Source of the DNA: Aquibium microcysteis | GTDB taxonomy: Bacteria; Pseudomonadota; Alphaproteobacteria; Rhizobiales; Rhizobiaceae | NCBI RefSeq assembly: GCF_014495845.1 | Contig: NZ_CP061080.1 | Location: forward strand, 4,454,001 to 4,518,000 | Reading direction: 5' to 3' | DNA length: 64,000 nucleotides | Part shown: positions 36,255 to 44,601 of the stretch, piece after piece | How positions within the stretch are numbered: position 1 is the stretch's first letter | Layout: every line of letters starts with the position of its first letter | Made by a program: the position numbers and the translations under genes | Notes under the pieces: generated by a model | The model's input: only the letters and a program-made list of their open reading frames with translations | Told to the model about the DNA's origin: nothing | Databases searched by the model: none

Positions 36255-36830
36255 CTAGCTCGCGACCTTTCGCGGACGTCCGCGAGCCTTCAGGGGCATT
36301 TGCGGGACGAGGTCCGCGGGCAATCCCTGATTTTCGGAGGGGAGGAACGTCAGCCCGGACACTTTTTCATCCAGCTCGACGAGAAGGCTCTGCAGTTGCC
36401 GCAGCTTCTCCGTGCCCATGACGTCGCGGATGCTGCGATAGACCGCACGCGCCTCCGGCGCGACGAGTTCGAATACGCCGGCGCCACGGTCGTTCAGCGA
36501 AACGAGCATTCTGCGCAGGTCCGACGGATCGTTGCGGCGGTTGATGTATTCGCGTTGTTCGAGTTCGCGCACGATGCGCGAGAGCGACGGGAACAGGATG
36601 GCCGTCATGCGCGCGAGTTCGGTCATCTCGACCTCCTCGAGCGATTCGATGGTCCAGATCACCCGCCATTGCGGCTCGGTGAGCCCATACTTGTGCAGGA
36701 CGGTGCGGAAGCTGCCCATCACGCTTTCGCGCGCGCGCACGATCGACAGCGGCAGGGCCTCGACCACCTGCTCCCGCGTCAGGTGCGGTTTGACCGGTTT
36801 CTTCCTGCGCTCACTTGCTGCCATGCCCAT
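36255..36830 (-). CDS. MarR-family transcriptional regulator, HpaR-like
   Basis: 191 residues from the ATG at 36830 (another ATG at 36824 is equally possible). The central part follows HpaR, the homoprotocatechuate-pathway repressor: LPLSIVRARESVMGSFR, then LTEPQWRVIWTIE, a winged helix and the wing RRNDPSDLRRMLVSL. The last 40 residues form a basic extension (KARGRPRK) not usual in the family and reminiscent of an AT-hook. It lies in the middle of the catabolic region and has one of the six shared operators upstream, so autoregulation is likely. Confidence 0.9.
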   Translation of the reverse strand: MGMAASERRKKPVKPHLTREQVVEALPLSIVRARESVMGSFRTVLHKYGLTEPQWRVIWTIESLEEVEMTELARMTAILFPSLSRIVRELEQREYINRRNDPSDLRRMLVSLNDRGAGVFELVAPEARAVYRSIRDVMGTEKLRQLQSLLVELDEKVSGLTFLPSENQGLPADLVPQMPLKARGRPRKVAS

Positions 36831-36910
36831 CCCGTTCAGGTGATTGCTGCCCTTCGTCTTCCCGCAAGGCCGGCGGAAAATCAAGTTGCGCGGCCGAGTG
36901 GCGGAAATTA

Positions 36911-36924
36911 ATAAATCTGTTAAT
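36911..36924 (+). promoter_or_regulatory. Putative MarR-regulon operator, site 6 (between marR and a divergent crotonase gene)
   Basis: ATAAATCTGTTAAT in an AT-rich stretch 81 bases before the MarR start and 99 before the crotonase start. It is the weakest of the six on the left arm, but it is placed where autoregulation would need it. Confidence 0.5.
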
Positions 36925-37022
36925 CAAATGAGGGCTGTGGGTGCCGGCCGTCGACCGGAGGCCAACGTCCCCGGACTGCCGTGATGCGGGATGCCCGTGG
37001 CAGAGAATGCAGAGGAGCGCAG

Positions 37023-37847
37023 ATGCAGTTTTCGGATTTGGCAGTCACCCATCACGGCAATGTGGCATGCATCGCGATCGTCCGCCCCGAGACGAAGAAC
37101 GCATTGCGTCGCGAGACACTGGAACAGTTGCGCGCCGCGATGGCCGCGCTTTCGGCGCGTCCGGACGTGCGTGCCATGGTGCTGACCGGCTGCGAGAGCG
37201 GCTTCTGCTCGGGCGCCGACCTGTCCGACCCGATGATGGGCGGTCACCTGCCGCCCGAACGGCGCGGCGAAGCCTGCGCATCCGTGCTCGACGGATTGAT
37301 GCATGCGCTGATCCGTGACGTGCGCAACGCGCCCTTTCCGGTGGTCGTCGCCGTGAACGGCGTGGCTGCCGGCGGCGGCGTGGGGCTGGCCCTGGCCGGC
37401 GACATCGCGATCGCGGCGCGCTCGGCGCGCTTCGTCCTGACGTTCACGTCGAAGCTGGGCCTCGTGCCGGACCTCGGCACGTCGTGGCAGCTGGCCCGTA
37501 CGCTCGGCCGCGCGCGGGCGCTCGGGGTTCTCCTGACGGGCCAGCCGCTCTCTTCCGAACAGGCGCTCGACTGGGGGCTGATCTGGTCCGTCGCCGAGGA
37601 CGATGGCTTGAGGGAGCAGGCACTGAGCCTCGCCGCCAGGCTTGCGGCCGGGCCGGTAGCCGGACAGGTCGCGACCCGCCGCTTGCTCGACCATGCCTTC
37701 GTAAGCGACCTCGACAGCCAGCTGGACGCCGAGCGCGACGCGCAGGCATCGCTGGTGGGCGGTTCCGAGGTGATGGAAGCCATGCAGGCCTTTGCCGCGC
37801 GCCGCGCGCCCGACTTCCTGGCGGCCGGCCGGACCGGGAAATCCTGA
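37023..37847 (+). CDS. Enoyl-CoA hydratase/isomerase, PaaG-like
   Basis: 274 residues from the ATG at 37023 (AGAGGAG upstream). Crotonase fold with SGADLSDPM for the oxyanion region. The first catalytic Glu position reads GGGVGLALAGD (Val) and the second FTSKLGLVPDLGTSW (Asp), as in PaaG-type ring-epoxide isomerases, which use one Asp. It is read away from the marR gene and probably belongs to the same regulon. An isomerase role is more likely than plain hydration. Confidence 0.85.
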   Translation: MQFSDLAVTHHGNVACIAIVRPETKNALRRETLEQLRAAMAALSARPDVRAMVLTGCESGFCSGADLSDPMMGGHLPPERRGEACASVLDGLMHALIRDVRNAPFPVVVAVNGVAAGGGVGLALAGDIAIAARSARFVLTFTSKLGLVPDLGTSWQLARTLGRARALGVLLTGQPLSSEQALDWGLIWSVAEDDGLREQALSLAARLAAGPVAGQVATRRLLDHAFVSDLDSQLDAERDAQASLVGGSEVMEAMQAFAARRAPDFLAAGRTGKS

Positions 37848-37863
37848 CGCTTTCGATGACGAT

Positions 37864-37902
37864 GCGAAACACCCGCGCCCGGTGGTGGCGCGGGTGTTTC
37901 GC
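37864..37902. terminator. Bidirectional terminator between convergent genes
   Basis: A perfect 16-bp inverted repeat (left arm GCGAAACACCCGCGCC) with a 7-base loop. The outer arms give AAA and TTT tracts in both directions. It separates the plus-strand crotonase from the minus-strand demethylase homologue. Confidence 0.85.
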
Positions 37903-37929
37903 TTCAACGGTGCGGGATCGGGACTGCCG

Positions 37930-39303
37930 TCAGCCGTTGGCGCGGTAGACGGTTCGCGCCTTTTCGACGAGGGGCGCCGGCTGCACCGTGACGCGGATCT
38001 TCACCTGGACGTGGTCCTCGACCTGCAGCTTCGACGACGGAGTGTCCTCGCCCCAGACCAGTGTGATCTCGGTGCCCGGCTCGGCGAATTCGGGCTCCAC
38101 CACGCCCAGCGACAGGATGGCGCGCTCGTTGGCCGAGTAGCCTGTCCAGGTCGACAGGCCGACGGTCCGGCCGTCCGCCTCGACCCGATCGAAATGGAAG
38201 GTGTCGTAGAGCGCCATCGGCAGGTTGATGAACTTGGCGCCGGGGCCGGGGTGGAACATCGAACCATAGGCCTTTGCGGTGTCCTCGCCATTCCAGACGA
38301 AGGTCACCTTGCGCCGCGCGGTGCCACGCTCCGGCACGCGCCGTTCCAGGGCCTCGCGGCCGATGAAGTCATGGTCGAAGGCGACGATCCGTGCGTAGTC
38401 GAGTTCCTCGGGCGTGAAGTAGTAGTCCTCGATGTTCTGCGAATGGAAACTGCCGCCGAGCGGCGAGATGGTCTCGTAGGCGTTGGCCTTGAGCCAGCGG
38501 CGGTAATCCGCCAGACGCTCGTCGGTGTAGATCGCGGGCAGAGGACGCGGCAGCCAGCCGGACTCCAGCGCGTTGGTGTGATAGGCGCGGCCACCGACCT
38601 GGACGAGGCCGTGCTTGCTCCCGGCTGCGAGGAGGGCGGCGTGCACGGCGTCATTGTCCGCCCACGGACCCCAGATCTCGAAGCCGGGCTCGCCGGCCAT
38701 GCCATGCCTGAGGGCGCGCACCTCCTTGCCCGCGATGGTGAACCGCGTCATGTGGAAGAACCGCAGCTTCGGAGGCTCCTGGCCCGTCGCCTCGCGGATG
38801 ACGTCCATCGCGCCCGGCCCCTGGATCTGGTAGCGGTAGAGCACCGGATCCCCCTTGCGCACCAGCGAGTTGTCGTCGCGCCAGACCTGAACGTCGTAGC
38901 CGCCGGTCTCGGCATGGTAGTGCAGCCAGTTGATCGACGGCGGGATGCCGACGGCCTGGTACTCGTCCTCTTCCAGGTGGAACAGGATGTTGTCGCCGAT
39001 CACATAGCCGTCGTGGTTGACCGCCACGAACTGCTTGGCCATGTCGACGGGGAAGACGGCCATGCTGTTGACCGCGAGGCTCGAGATGAGCTTCAGCGCG
39101 TCGGGGCCCTTTATGTTGAGATCGGCCATGTGGTGGGACTGGTCGTAGAGCACCGCCGTACGGCGCCAGGCGAGCTGCTCGTCGCGCCAGTTGGTGAATT
39201 CCTGCACCAGGCGCGGCACGACCGCCGGCGGCGTCTGTGATTCCCACAGCAGCTTCACCGGGCTCCCCGCCTGAGCAATCGCTTCTTCGAGATTCTGCGC
39301 CAT
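37930..39303 (-). CDS. Aminomethyltransferase-fold protein, LigM/DesA-like O-demethylase homologue
   Basis: 457 residues, GGGAGGAG ribosome site. It resembles Sphingobium LigM (471 residues) from end to end: NWRDEQLAWRRTAVLYDQSHHM near the N-terminus, LRHGMAGEPGFEIWGP and SGWLPRPLPAIYT in the middle, then FDHDFIGREALE and a C-terminal beta domain. LigM and DesA move the O-methyl group of vanillate, methylgallate or syringate to tetrahydrofolate. Here the methyl donor is unknown; a methoxylated aromatic is a reasonable guess. Divergent from a LysR gene with a perfect palindrome between. Confidence 0.85.
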   Translation of the reverse strand: MAQNLEEAIAQAGSPVKLLWESQTPPAVVPRLVQEFTNWRDEQLAWRRTAVLYDQSHHMADLNIKGPDALKLISSLAVNSMAVFPVDMAKQFVAVNHDGYVIGDNILFHLEEDEYQAVGIPPSINWLHYHAETGGYDVQVWRDDNSLVRKGDPVLYRYQIQGPGAMDVIREATGQEPPKLRFFHMTRFTIAGKEVRALRHGMAGEPGFEIWGPWADNDAVHAALLAAGSKHGLVQVGGRAYHTNALESGWLPRPLPAIYTDERLADYRRWLKANAYETISPLGGSFHSQNIEDYYFTPEELDYARIVAFDHDFIGREALERRVPERGTARRKVTFVWNGEDTAKAYGSMFHPGPGAKFINLPMALYDTFHFDRVEADGRTVGLSTWTGYSANERAILSLGVVEPEFAEPGTEITLVWGEDTPSSKLQVEDHVQVKIRVTVQPAPLVEKARTVYRANG

Positions 39304-39371
39304 GGATAACTCCTCCCAATTCCGAACGTCTTCGTCGGCAGCGTCAAATCTGGATGGCGCGCGGTCCGATG

Positions 39372-39385
39372 TAAAACATGTTTTA
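39372..39385. promoter_or_regulatory. Palindromic operator between the LigM-like gene and lysR
   Basis: TAAAACATGTTTTA is a perfect 14-bp palindrome, 69 bases before the demethylase homologue and 30 before the LysR gene. The position is that expected of a LysR-type recognition site in a divergent promoter. Confidence 0.7.
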
Positions 39386-39414
39386 AAGACGTAACACGCA
39401 AGCTAGACTGCGTT

Positions 39415-40320
39415 ATGGGCACCCTTCCCTTCACGCTGCGGCAACTGGAATATTTCGATGCCATCGCCAGCGGCGGGTCCCTCGCGGCGGCGGCAGAGCG
39501 GTGCCACGTCAGCGCATCGGCGCTGGCGCTGGCGCTCGACGAACTCGAGCATCACCTCGCCCAGCAGCTGTTCGTGCGCCGCAAGGGCAGAGGCGTCACG
39601 CTGACCTCCGCCGGCACGCGGCTCCTGGCGACCGCGCGTGCCTTGCTTGCGCAGGCCGAAGCACTGGCGGACCAGGCGACGGAGGAAGCCAGCAGCCTGA
39701 CCGGGCGCTTCGCCATCGGCTGCTTCTCCACGCTCGCGCCCTTCCTGCTGCCCGGCATCATGGATCGCTTCCAGCGCAGCCATCCCGATCTGGTCCTCGA
39801 GGTCGCGGAAGCATCGGCCCCGGACCTGGACGACATGCTGCTTCAAGGACGCATCGACGTGGCACTGCTCTACAGCGTCGACGTCTCGCGCCAGCTCGTA
39901 TTCGATCCCGTGCACGCATACCGCCCCTATGTCCTGCTGGGGGCGGGGCACCCCCTCGCTCATCGGCGAAGCGTGCGGCTGGCCGATCTCTCGGCAGAAC
40001 CGCTGATCCTGCTCGACATGCATCCGGCGCGCCGGAACACGGAGCAGATCTTCGCTTCGATCGACGTCAAGCCGCGCATCGGGCACGTCACGACGAACTT
40101 CGAACTCGCCCGCTGCCTGGTCGGCCGCAGGCTCGGCTATTCGGTCCTGTTCCAGAGGCCGGCACCGGTGATGACCTATGATGGGCAGCCGGTCGTTGTG
40201 CTGGAGATCGAAGAGAGCCTCCCGCCGACCGTCTTCGGCCTCGCACGGCCTGCCGGCGCATTCCCGTCGGCCCGCCACATCGCCTTGCTCGACCATCTGC
40301 GCACGACCGCAGGGACGTGA
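39415..40320 (+). CDS. LysR-family transcriptional regulator
   Basis: 301 residues. N-terminal winged helix (TLRQLEYFDAIASGGSLAAAAE, then the recognition helix around SASALALALDELE) and a periplasmic-binding-like effector domain (about 90-295, starting GRFAIGCFSTLAPFLLP). It probably activates the divergent demethylase homologue and possibly the convergent MaoC-ACAD-PrpD series. The effector is unknown. Confidence 0.92.
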   Translation: MGTLPFTLRQLEYFDAIASGGSLAAAAERCHVSASALALALDELEHHLAQQLFVRRKGRGVTLTSAGTRLLATARALLAQAEALADQATEEASSLTGRFAIGCFSTLAPFLLPGIMDRFQRSHPDLVLEVAEASAPDLDDMLLQGRIDVALLYSVDVSRQLVFDPVHAYRPYVLLGAGHPLAHRRSVRLADLSAEPLILLDMHPARRNTEQIFASIDVKPRIGHVTTNFELARCLVGRRLGYSVLFQRPAPVMTYDGQPVVVLEIEESLPPTVFGLARPAGAFPSARHIALLDHLRTTAGT

Positions 40321-40330
40321 AGTGCGCGAT

Positions 40331-41191
40331 CTAGGCGGTCGCCGTCGCCGTCATGCGCGGCGCGCCGTCATCTGCGGCTGTCCAGAGATCGATCGCACCG
40401 GCACGTTCCATCGCATTCACGGTGAAGCTGCCGCCGTGGACGAGGGGAGCGATGCCGCGATAGTCGAAGCGCGCGGGCGCCTTCCCGCCCAGCATCCGCG
40501 CGGCCATGTGCAGCATGAGGGTCGCCTGCAGGGGGCCGTGCACGACCAGGCCCCGATACCCTTCATCGCGGCGCGCGTATTCGAGGTCGTAGTGGATGCG
40601 ATGGCCGTTGAATGTAAGTGCCGAGTAACGAAAGAGCAGCGTCGCCGTGGCGTCGACAGTCTCGCTGCGCTCCGCTCGGCGCGGTTCCGGGACGCCCACG
40701 GGCGGTCGCGCTCCGCCGGTATCGGCCGATTCAGGCACCGGTGCGGCCCGATAGACGATGTCCTGACGCTCCCGTATCGCCAGCGCATCCGCGCAAAGGA
40801 TGTCGTGCTCGACGGTGACGAAGACGAGTTCGCCGCTGCGGCCCCGCTTGTGGACGATTTCCGCGATGCGCGAGATGCGGACGACCTCTTCGCCGACCCG
40901 CAGAGGCTGGAGGAAGGAGAGACCACCGCCGGCCCACATTCGCCGCGGCAAGGCCACGGGCGGCAGGAAACCCCCGCGCGCCGGATGGCCGTCGGCGCCG
41001 AGACCCTCCGCGGCGACTGCCGGCTGGGTCATGCACCAGTGGATCCCGAGCGGTGCCTCGCCGTCGATGCGGGCGAGCGACCGGCCGACCGTCGCATCGA
41101 AACGCTCGACGAGAGCCGCCGTCAGGAGCTCCGACTTTCTCTCCTCGCGGCCGATCCAGGTCCGCAGCGTCTCGACCTCGTTCTCGTCCAT
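40331..41191 (-). CDS. MaoC-type hydratase (mesaconyl-C4-CoA hydratase / FAS1-like dehydratase family)
   Basis: 286 residues, AAGGAGA ribosome site. A double hotdog protein: the N-terminal half is FAS1-like and the C-terminal half has FNGHRIHYDLEYARRDEGYRGLVVHGPLQ with the hydratase Asp/His pair (D in HYDLEYA, H in VHGP). Relatives hydrate mesaconyl-C4-CoA or itaconyl-CoA. Last gene of a minus-strand series behind the acyl-CoA dehydrogenase. Confidence 0.82.
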   Translation of the reverse strand: MDENEVETLRTWIGREERKSELLTAALVERFDATVGRSLARIDGEAPLGIHWCMTQPAVAAEGLGADGHPARGGFLPPVALPRRMWAGGGLSFLQPLRVGEEVVRISRIAEIVHKRGRSGELVFVTVEHDILCADALAIRERQDIVYRAAPVPESADTGGARPPVGVPEPRRAERSETVDATATLLFRYSALTFNGHRIHYDLEYARRDEGYRGLVVHGPLQATLMLHMAARMLGGKAPARFDYRGIAPLVHGGSFTVNAMERAGAIDLWTAADDGAPRMTATATA

Positions 41192-41260
41192 GCGATCTTC
41201 TCCTTGCCTGCGGCGCCTGCAGCCCGCGTCCCGCGCCGGCGCCGGGAGCGAGCGACCCCT

Positions 41261-42433
41261 TCAGTAGGAGCGCGGCATGCCGAGCACGTGCTCGGCAATG
41301 TAGCTCAGGATCAGATTGGTGGAGATCGGCGCGACCTGGTAGAGGCGCGTCTCGCGGAACTTGCGCTCGACGTCGTACTCTTCGGCGAAGCCGAAGCCGC
41401 CATGCGTCTGGACGCAGGCTTCGGCTGCGGCCCACGACGCTTCCGCCGCCAGCATCTTGGCCATGTTGGCCTGTTCGCCGCAGTCCTGCCCTGCCTCGAA
41501 CAGCGCGGCCGCGTGGTGCACCATCAGTTCGGCCGCGCGCATCTGCGCGTAGGCGCGGGCGATCGGGAACTGGACGCCCTGGTTCTGGCCGATCGGCCGG
41601 CCGAACACCTTGCGTTCGCCGGCATAGGCGGAAGCCTTCTCGATGAACCATTTCGCGTCGCCGATGCATTCGGCCGCGATCAGGATGCGCTCGGCGTTCA
41701 TTCCCGAGAGGATGTAGCGAAAACCCTTGCCCTCTTCGCCGACGAGGTTCGCGACCGGGATGCGGACGTTGTCGAGGAAGACCTCCGTGGTCGAGTGGTT
41801 CATCATCGTGCGGATCGGCTTGATGCTCATGCCGGCCGTCAGCGCCTGGCGCATGTCGACGATGAAGACCGACAGCCCGTCGGTTCGCTTGGCGACGTCT
41901 TCCTTCGGCGTCGTGCGGGCGAGCAGGAGCATCAGGTCGGAATGTTCGGCACGCGAGGTCCAGACCTTCTGGCCGCTGACGACGTAGTGGTCGCCGTCGC
42001 GTCGCGCGAAGGTGCGGATCGACGACGTGTCGGTGCCGCTGGTGGGTTCGGTCACGCCGAAGGCCTGCAGCCGGAGTTCGCCGGCGGCGATGGCGGGCAG
42101 GTAGGCCTGCTTCTGGGCCTCGCTGCCATGCCGGAGCAGGGCGCCCATGATGTACATCTGCGCGTGGCAGGCCGCGCCGTTGGCGCCGGCGCGCTGCACC
42201 TCCTCCAGAATGGCGGCAGCCGCCGAAAGCGGCAGGCCGGAGCCGCCATAGGCCTCCGGGATCAGGACCGACAGGTAGCCGGCATCCGACAGAGCCCGCA
42301 CGAACTCCGTCGGATAGGCGCTCTCACGGTCGAGCCGCCGCCAGTATTCGGGCGGAAAGGTGGCGCACAGCCTGCGCACGCTTTCGCGGATGCTGGCGAT
42401 CTCCTCGCCCTGCGGCAGATCCTTCAGGTCCAT
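41261..42433 (-). CDS. Acyl-CoA dehydrogenase
   Basis: 390 residues with the three ACAD domains: N-terminal helices, the FAD beta domain (AFGVTEPTSGTDTSSIRT, VWTSRAEHSD) and C-terminal helices (THGGFGFAEEYDVERKFRE). At the place where medium-chain enzymes carry the catalytic Glu (YEGT) this one has LYQVAPIS, so the base must be elsewhere or the substrate class differs. It should form the 2,3-double bond that the MaoC protein hydrates. Confidence 0.9.
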   Translation of the reverse strand: MDLKDLPQGEEIASIRESVRRLCATFPPEYWRRLDRESAYPTEFVRALSDAGYLSVLIPEAYGGSGLPLSAAAAILEEVQRAGANGAACHAQMYIMGALLRHGSEAQKQAYLPAIAAGELRLQAFGVTEPTSGTDTSSIRTFARRDGDHYVVSGQKVWTSRAEHSDLMLLLARTTPKEDVAKRTDGLSVFIVDMRQALTAGMSIKPIRTMMNHSTTEVFLDNVRIPVANLVGEEGKGFRYILSGMNAERILIAAECIGDAKWFIEKASAYAGERKVFGRPIGQNQGVQFPIARAYAQMRAAELMVHHAAALFEAGQDCGEQANMAKMLAAEASWAAAEACVQTHGGFGFAEEYDVERKFRETRLYQVAPISTNLILSYIAEHVLGMPRSY

Positions 42434-42481
42434 TCGTCCCGTCCCGTCTCGAAGCGGCGTGGCAGATGCATGGGCGCCCCG

Positions 42482-43837
42482 TCAGTCCATGAGCCGGCCG
42501 ATGGCATTGCGTTCTGCCACCGACCAGAGACGCGGGAACAGGCGCTGCATCTCGGCTTTGCCGGCCGCCTTGCCGTAGAGCGCGAGCCCGCTCACCTTCG
42601 CTTCGATCTCCGCACGGGAAAGCGTGTTGCCCGGATCGCCCTTGGGTTCGTCGACGCGTGCCTCGCATACCCGGCCGTCGCGGGTGATCACCGTCGCCTT
42701 GCCGATCCAGCGCGTGGGATAGGCGCCGTCCACCTCCGGGTCGAGTTCCATGCTCACGCGATCACGAAAATCGACCACGGCCGGGTTCCGGAATCCCTCG
42801 TCGAATTCCACCATGCCGGCCTTGCCGGTCACGGCGATGAGCCCGAGAGTCGTCCCCATCGAGAATTTGGCCTGATGCACCGTCGCTGGGTTCGTTACCG
42901 GCCCCAGCACGTCGATCGCACCCTGGTGCACCCGGGTGACGACGCGTTCGATGTCACCGGCCTTCAGCCCGTTCTCGCGCATCGCCTTCTGCAGCGCGTC
43001 CGCCGCCGGATGGGTGTGGCGGCAGGAGGCATGGTACTTGAACGAAGTCTCGGCGGTGGCCCAGCGCGTGCCTAGACCATCGGTCAGCTTCGCCGGATCG
43101 GCATCGCTGGACATGCCGGCTGCCATGCCTTTGGCGCCCTCGAGAACCTGCCGCGCGCCGGTGAAGCCATCCCTCGCCAGATAGGCGGCGATCAGCCCGT
43201 TGGCGGCGGCCTTGGCGGTGTGCAGGGGCTTGGAGTCGGCAGCGTCGCGCAGGAATTCCCACAGACCGGCGGCCTGGGTGCCCGCCGAGCCGAAGGCGTG
43301 GAGCATCGCCTCGGGCGACAGTTCGAGAAGCCGTCCGGCAGCGGCTGCGGCGGCCAGCGTGCCGGCGGTTCCGGTGGTGTGGAAGACCTTGTAGTGCGAC
43401 CGGCCGAGGAACTCTCCGACACGGATGCCGACCTCGTAGCCGGCGACGCTCGCCGCAAGGAACGCCTTCCCCGATGCGCCGACGTCCTGCGCCACCGCCA
43501 GCGCGGCGGGGAACACCACGGCCGCCGGGTGGAAAACCGAGCCGTTGTGGACGTCGTCCTGCTCTGCGACGTGCGAGGATGCGCCGTTGACGAGCGCGGC
43601 GAACAGGGGGGAACTCGACGAGCGGTCGATGAGGATTTCGCTTGATCCCTCGGAGGGTCCCATGCGCCGGGCGAAGGCGGCGATCGTCTGCACGGGCTCC
43701 GCGAACCTGCCGGCCAGGGCGGAACCGAGCCAGTCGACGAAGAGATCCTCCATCCGCGCCATGACCGCCGGCGGGACGTCGGCGTGGGTCAATCCTGCGG
43801 CGAAGGTCGCGAGCCTCGCGCTCGGATCCGCGGTCAT
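42482..43837 (-). CDS. MmgE/PrpD family protein
   Basis: 451 residues from the ATG at 43837; an ATG at 43849 is also possible. PrpD-fold features are VDWLGSALAGRF, HVAEQDDVHNGSVFHPAAVVFPAAL, the GYEVGIRVG helix and SFKYHASCRHTHPA. The family includes 2-methylcitrate dehydratase, cis-aconitate decarboxylase and iminodisuccinate epimerase, so the reaction is on a polycarboxylate but cannot be specified. First of the series PrpD, ACAD, MaoC on the minus strand. Confidence 0.87.
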   Translation of the reverse strand: MTADPSARLATFAAGLTHADVPPAVMARMEDLFVDWLGSALAGRFAEPVQTIAAFARRMGPSEGSSEILIDRSSSSPLFAALVNGASSHVAEQDDVHNGSVFHPAAVVFPAALAVAQDVGASGKAFLAASVAGYEVGIRVGEFLGRSHYKVFHTTGTAGTLAAAAAAGRLLELSPEAMLHAFGSAGTQAAGLWEFLRDAADSKPLHTAKAAANGLIAAYLARDGFTGARQVLEGAKGMAAGMSSDADPAKLTDGLGTRWATAETSFKYHASCRHTHPAADALQKAMRENGLKAGDIERVVTRVHQGAIDVLGPVTNPATVHQAKFSMGTTLGLIAVTGKAGMVEFDEGFRNPAVVDFRDRVSMELDPEVDGAYPTRWIGKATVITRDGRVCEARVDEPKGDPGNTLSRAEIEAKVSGLALYGKAAGKAEMQRLFPRLWSVAERNAIGRLMD

Positions 43838-44121
43838 GGCGCTTCCCATCCCGTTACACTCGCCATTTCCCGTCCTGCTCCGGCATGCGACGTCGCGGCG
43901 CTGCGGAGGAAAAGACGCTTGCCTCACCGGACGGATGGTTCAGCCAGCGGTTTACCCGCAAGAGGAGCCGATGTCGATTCGAAGCCGCCGATACGACGGA
44001 GCCGAGCAACCTCGGTCCTCCGCTGCGCTTTGGAGAACGGCCGGACCCGCCTCCGTCGGCCTTCTCTGCGGGGTCATCCGTCGCGTTCGGAGATCGGACG
44101 GTGTTCCCGGGAGCGCGCCGC
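43838..44121. other. Non-coding stretch upstream of the PrpD-family gene
   Basis: 284 bases between the PrpD start and the end of the GAF gene. It should hold the PrpD-ACAD-MaoC promoter. I see no clear promoter, dyad or terminator in it. Confidence 0.4.
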
Positions 44122-44601
44122 CTACCTGCGCTCCGCGAGGATCGCCAACGCGGCGAGGGGCAGTTCGTCGCGCAGGACCGCAAGCCTTTCGGCGGTGAAA
44201 TGTCCGGCCTCGTCCATGAGGTTCAGGAGGCCGATCGTGGTTCCGGCGACGACGATGGGAACGTTGGCGAGCGAGCCGTATCCCTGTTCGAGGTAGGAAT
44301 CGAACCCCGGCAGCCAGGTCCCGATGGCATCTGAATCGTTGGCCACGATCGCTTCCCGCTCCGAGAAGAGCCTGCGGAACCAGATGCTGTCCTCGACCGG
44401 ATCCGCTCGCCCGAGAGGGTACTGTTCGAGATTGTTGGAAAAGACGCGCACCAGGAAGGGCGCGTCGCTGGAGGGAACCAGGACGGTCACCAGACGGCTG
44501 CCGACGTTCCTGCGGATGCGTTCGGCAAGAACGTCGAAGATCGCCACCGAACCGCGCGGCAAGGCGTCGGCGAGCGAGGCGCCCGGCAGGGCCGGCGTCA
44601 T
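44122..44601 (-). CDS. GAF-domain protein
   Basis: 159 residues from the ATG at 44601, which overlaps the peptidase stop (ATGA). A single GAF domain: LVTVLVPSSDAPFLVRVFSNN, the acid/serine-rich middle and GSLANVPIVVAGTTIGLLNLM. GAF domains bind small molecules. As a stand-alone unit in a catabolic operon it may sense or bind the substrate; no enzyme motif is visible. Confidence 0.8.
   Translation of the reverse strand: MTPALPGASLADALPRGSVAIFDVLAERIRRNVGSRLVTVLVPSSDAPFLVRVFSNNLEQYPLGRADPVEDSIWFRRLFSEREAIVANDSDAIGTWLPGFDSYLEQGYGSLANVPIVVAGTTIGLLNLMDEAGHFTAERLAVLRDELPLAALAILAERR

Noticed and set aside
40178..43075. A 965-codon plus-strand open frame
   Set aside because: It is antisense to MaoC, acyl-CoA dehydrogenase and PrpD genes; low-complexity composition and no motif.
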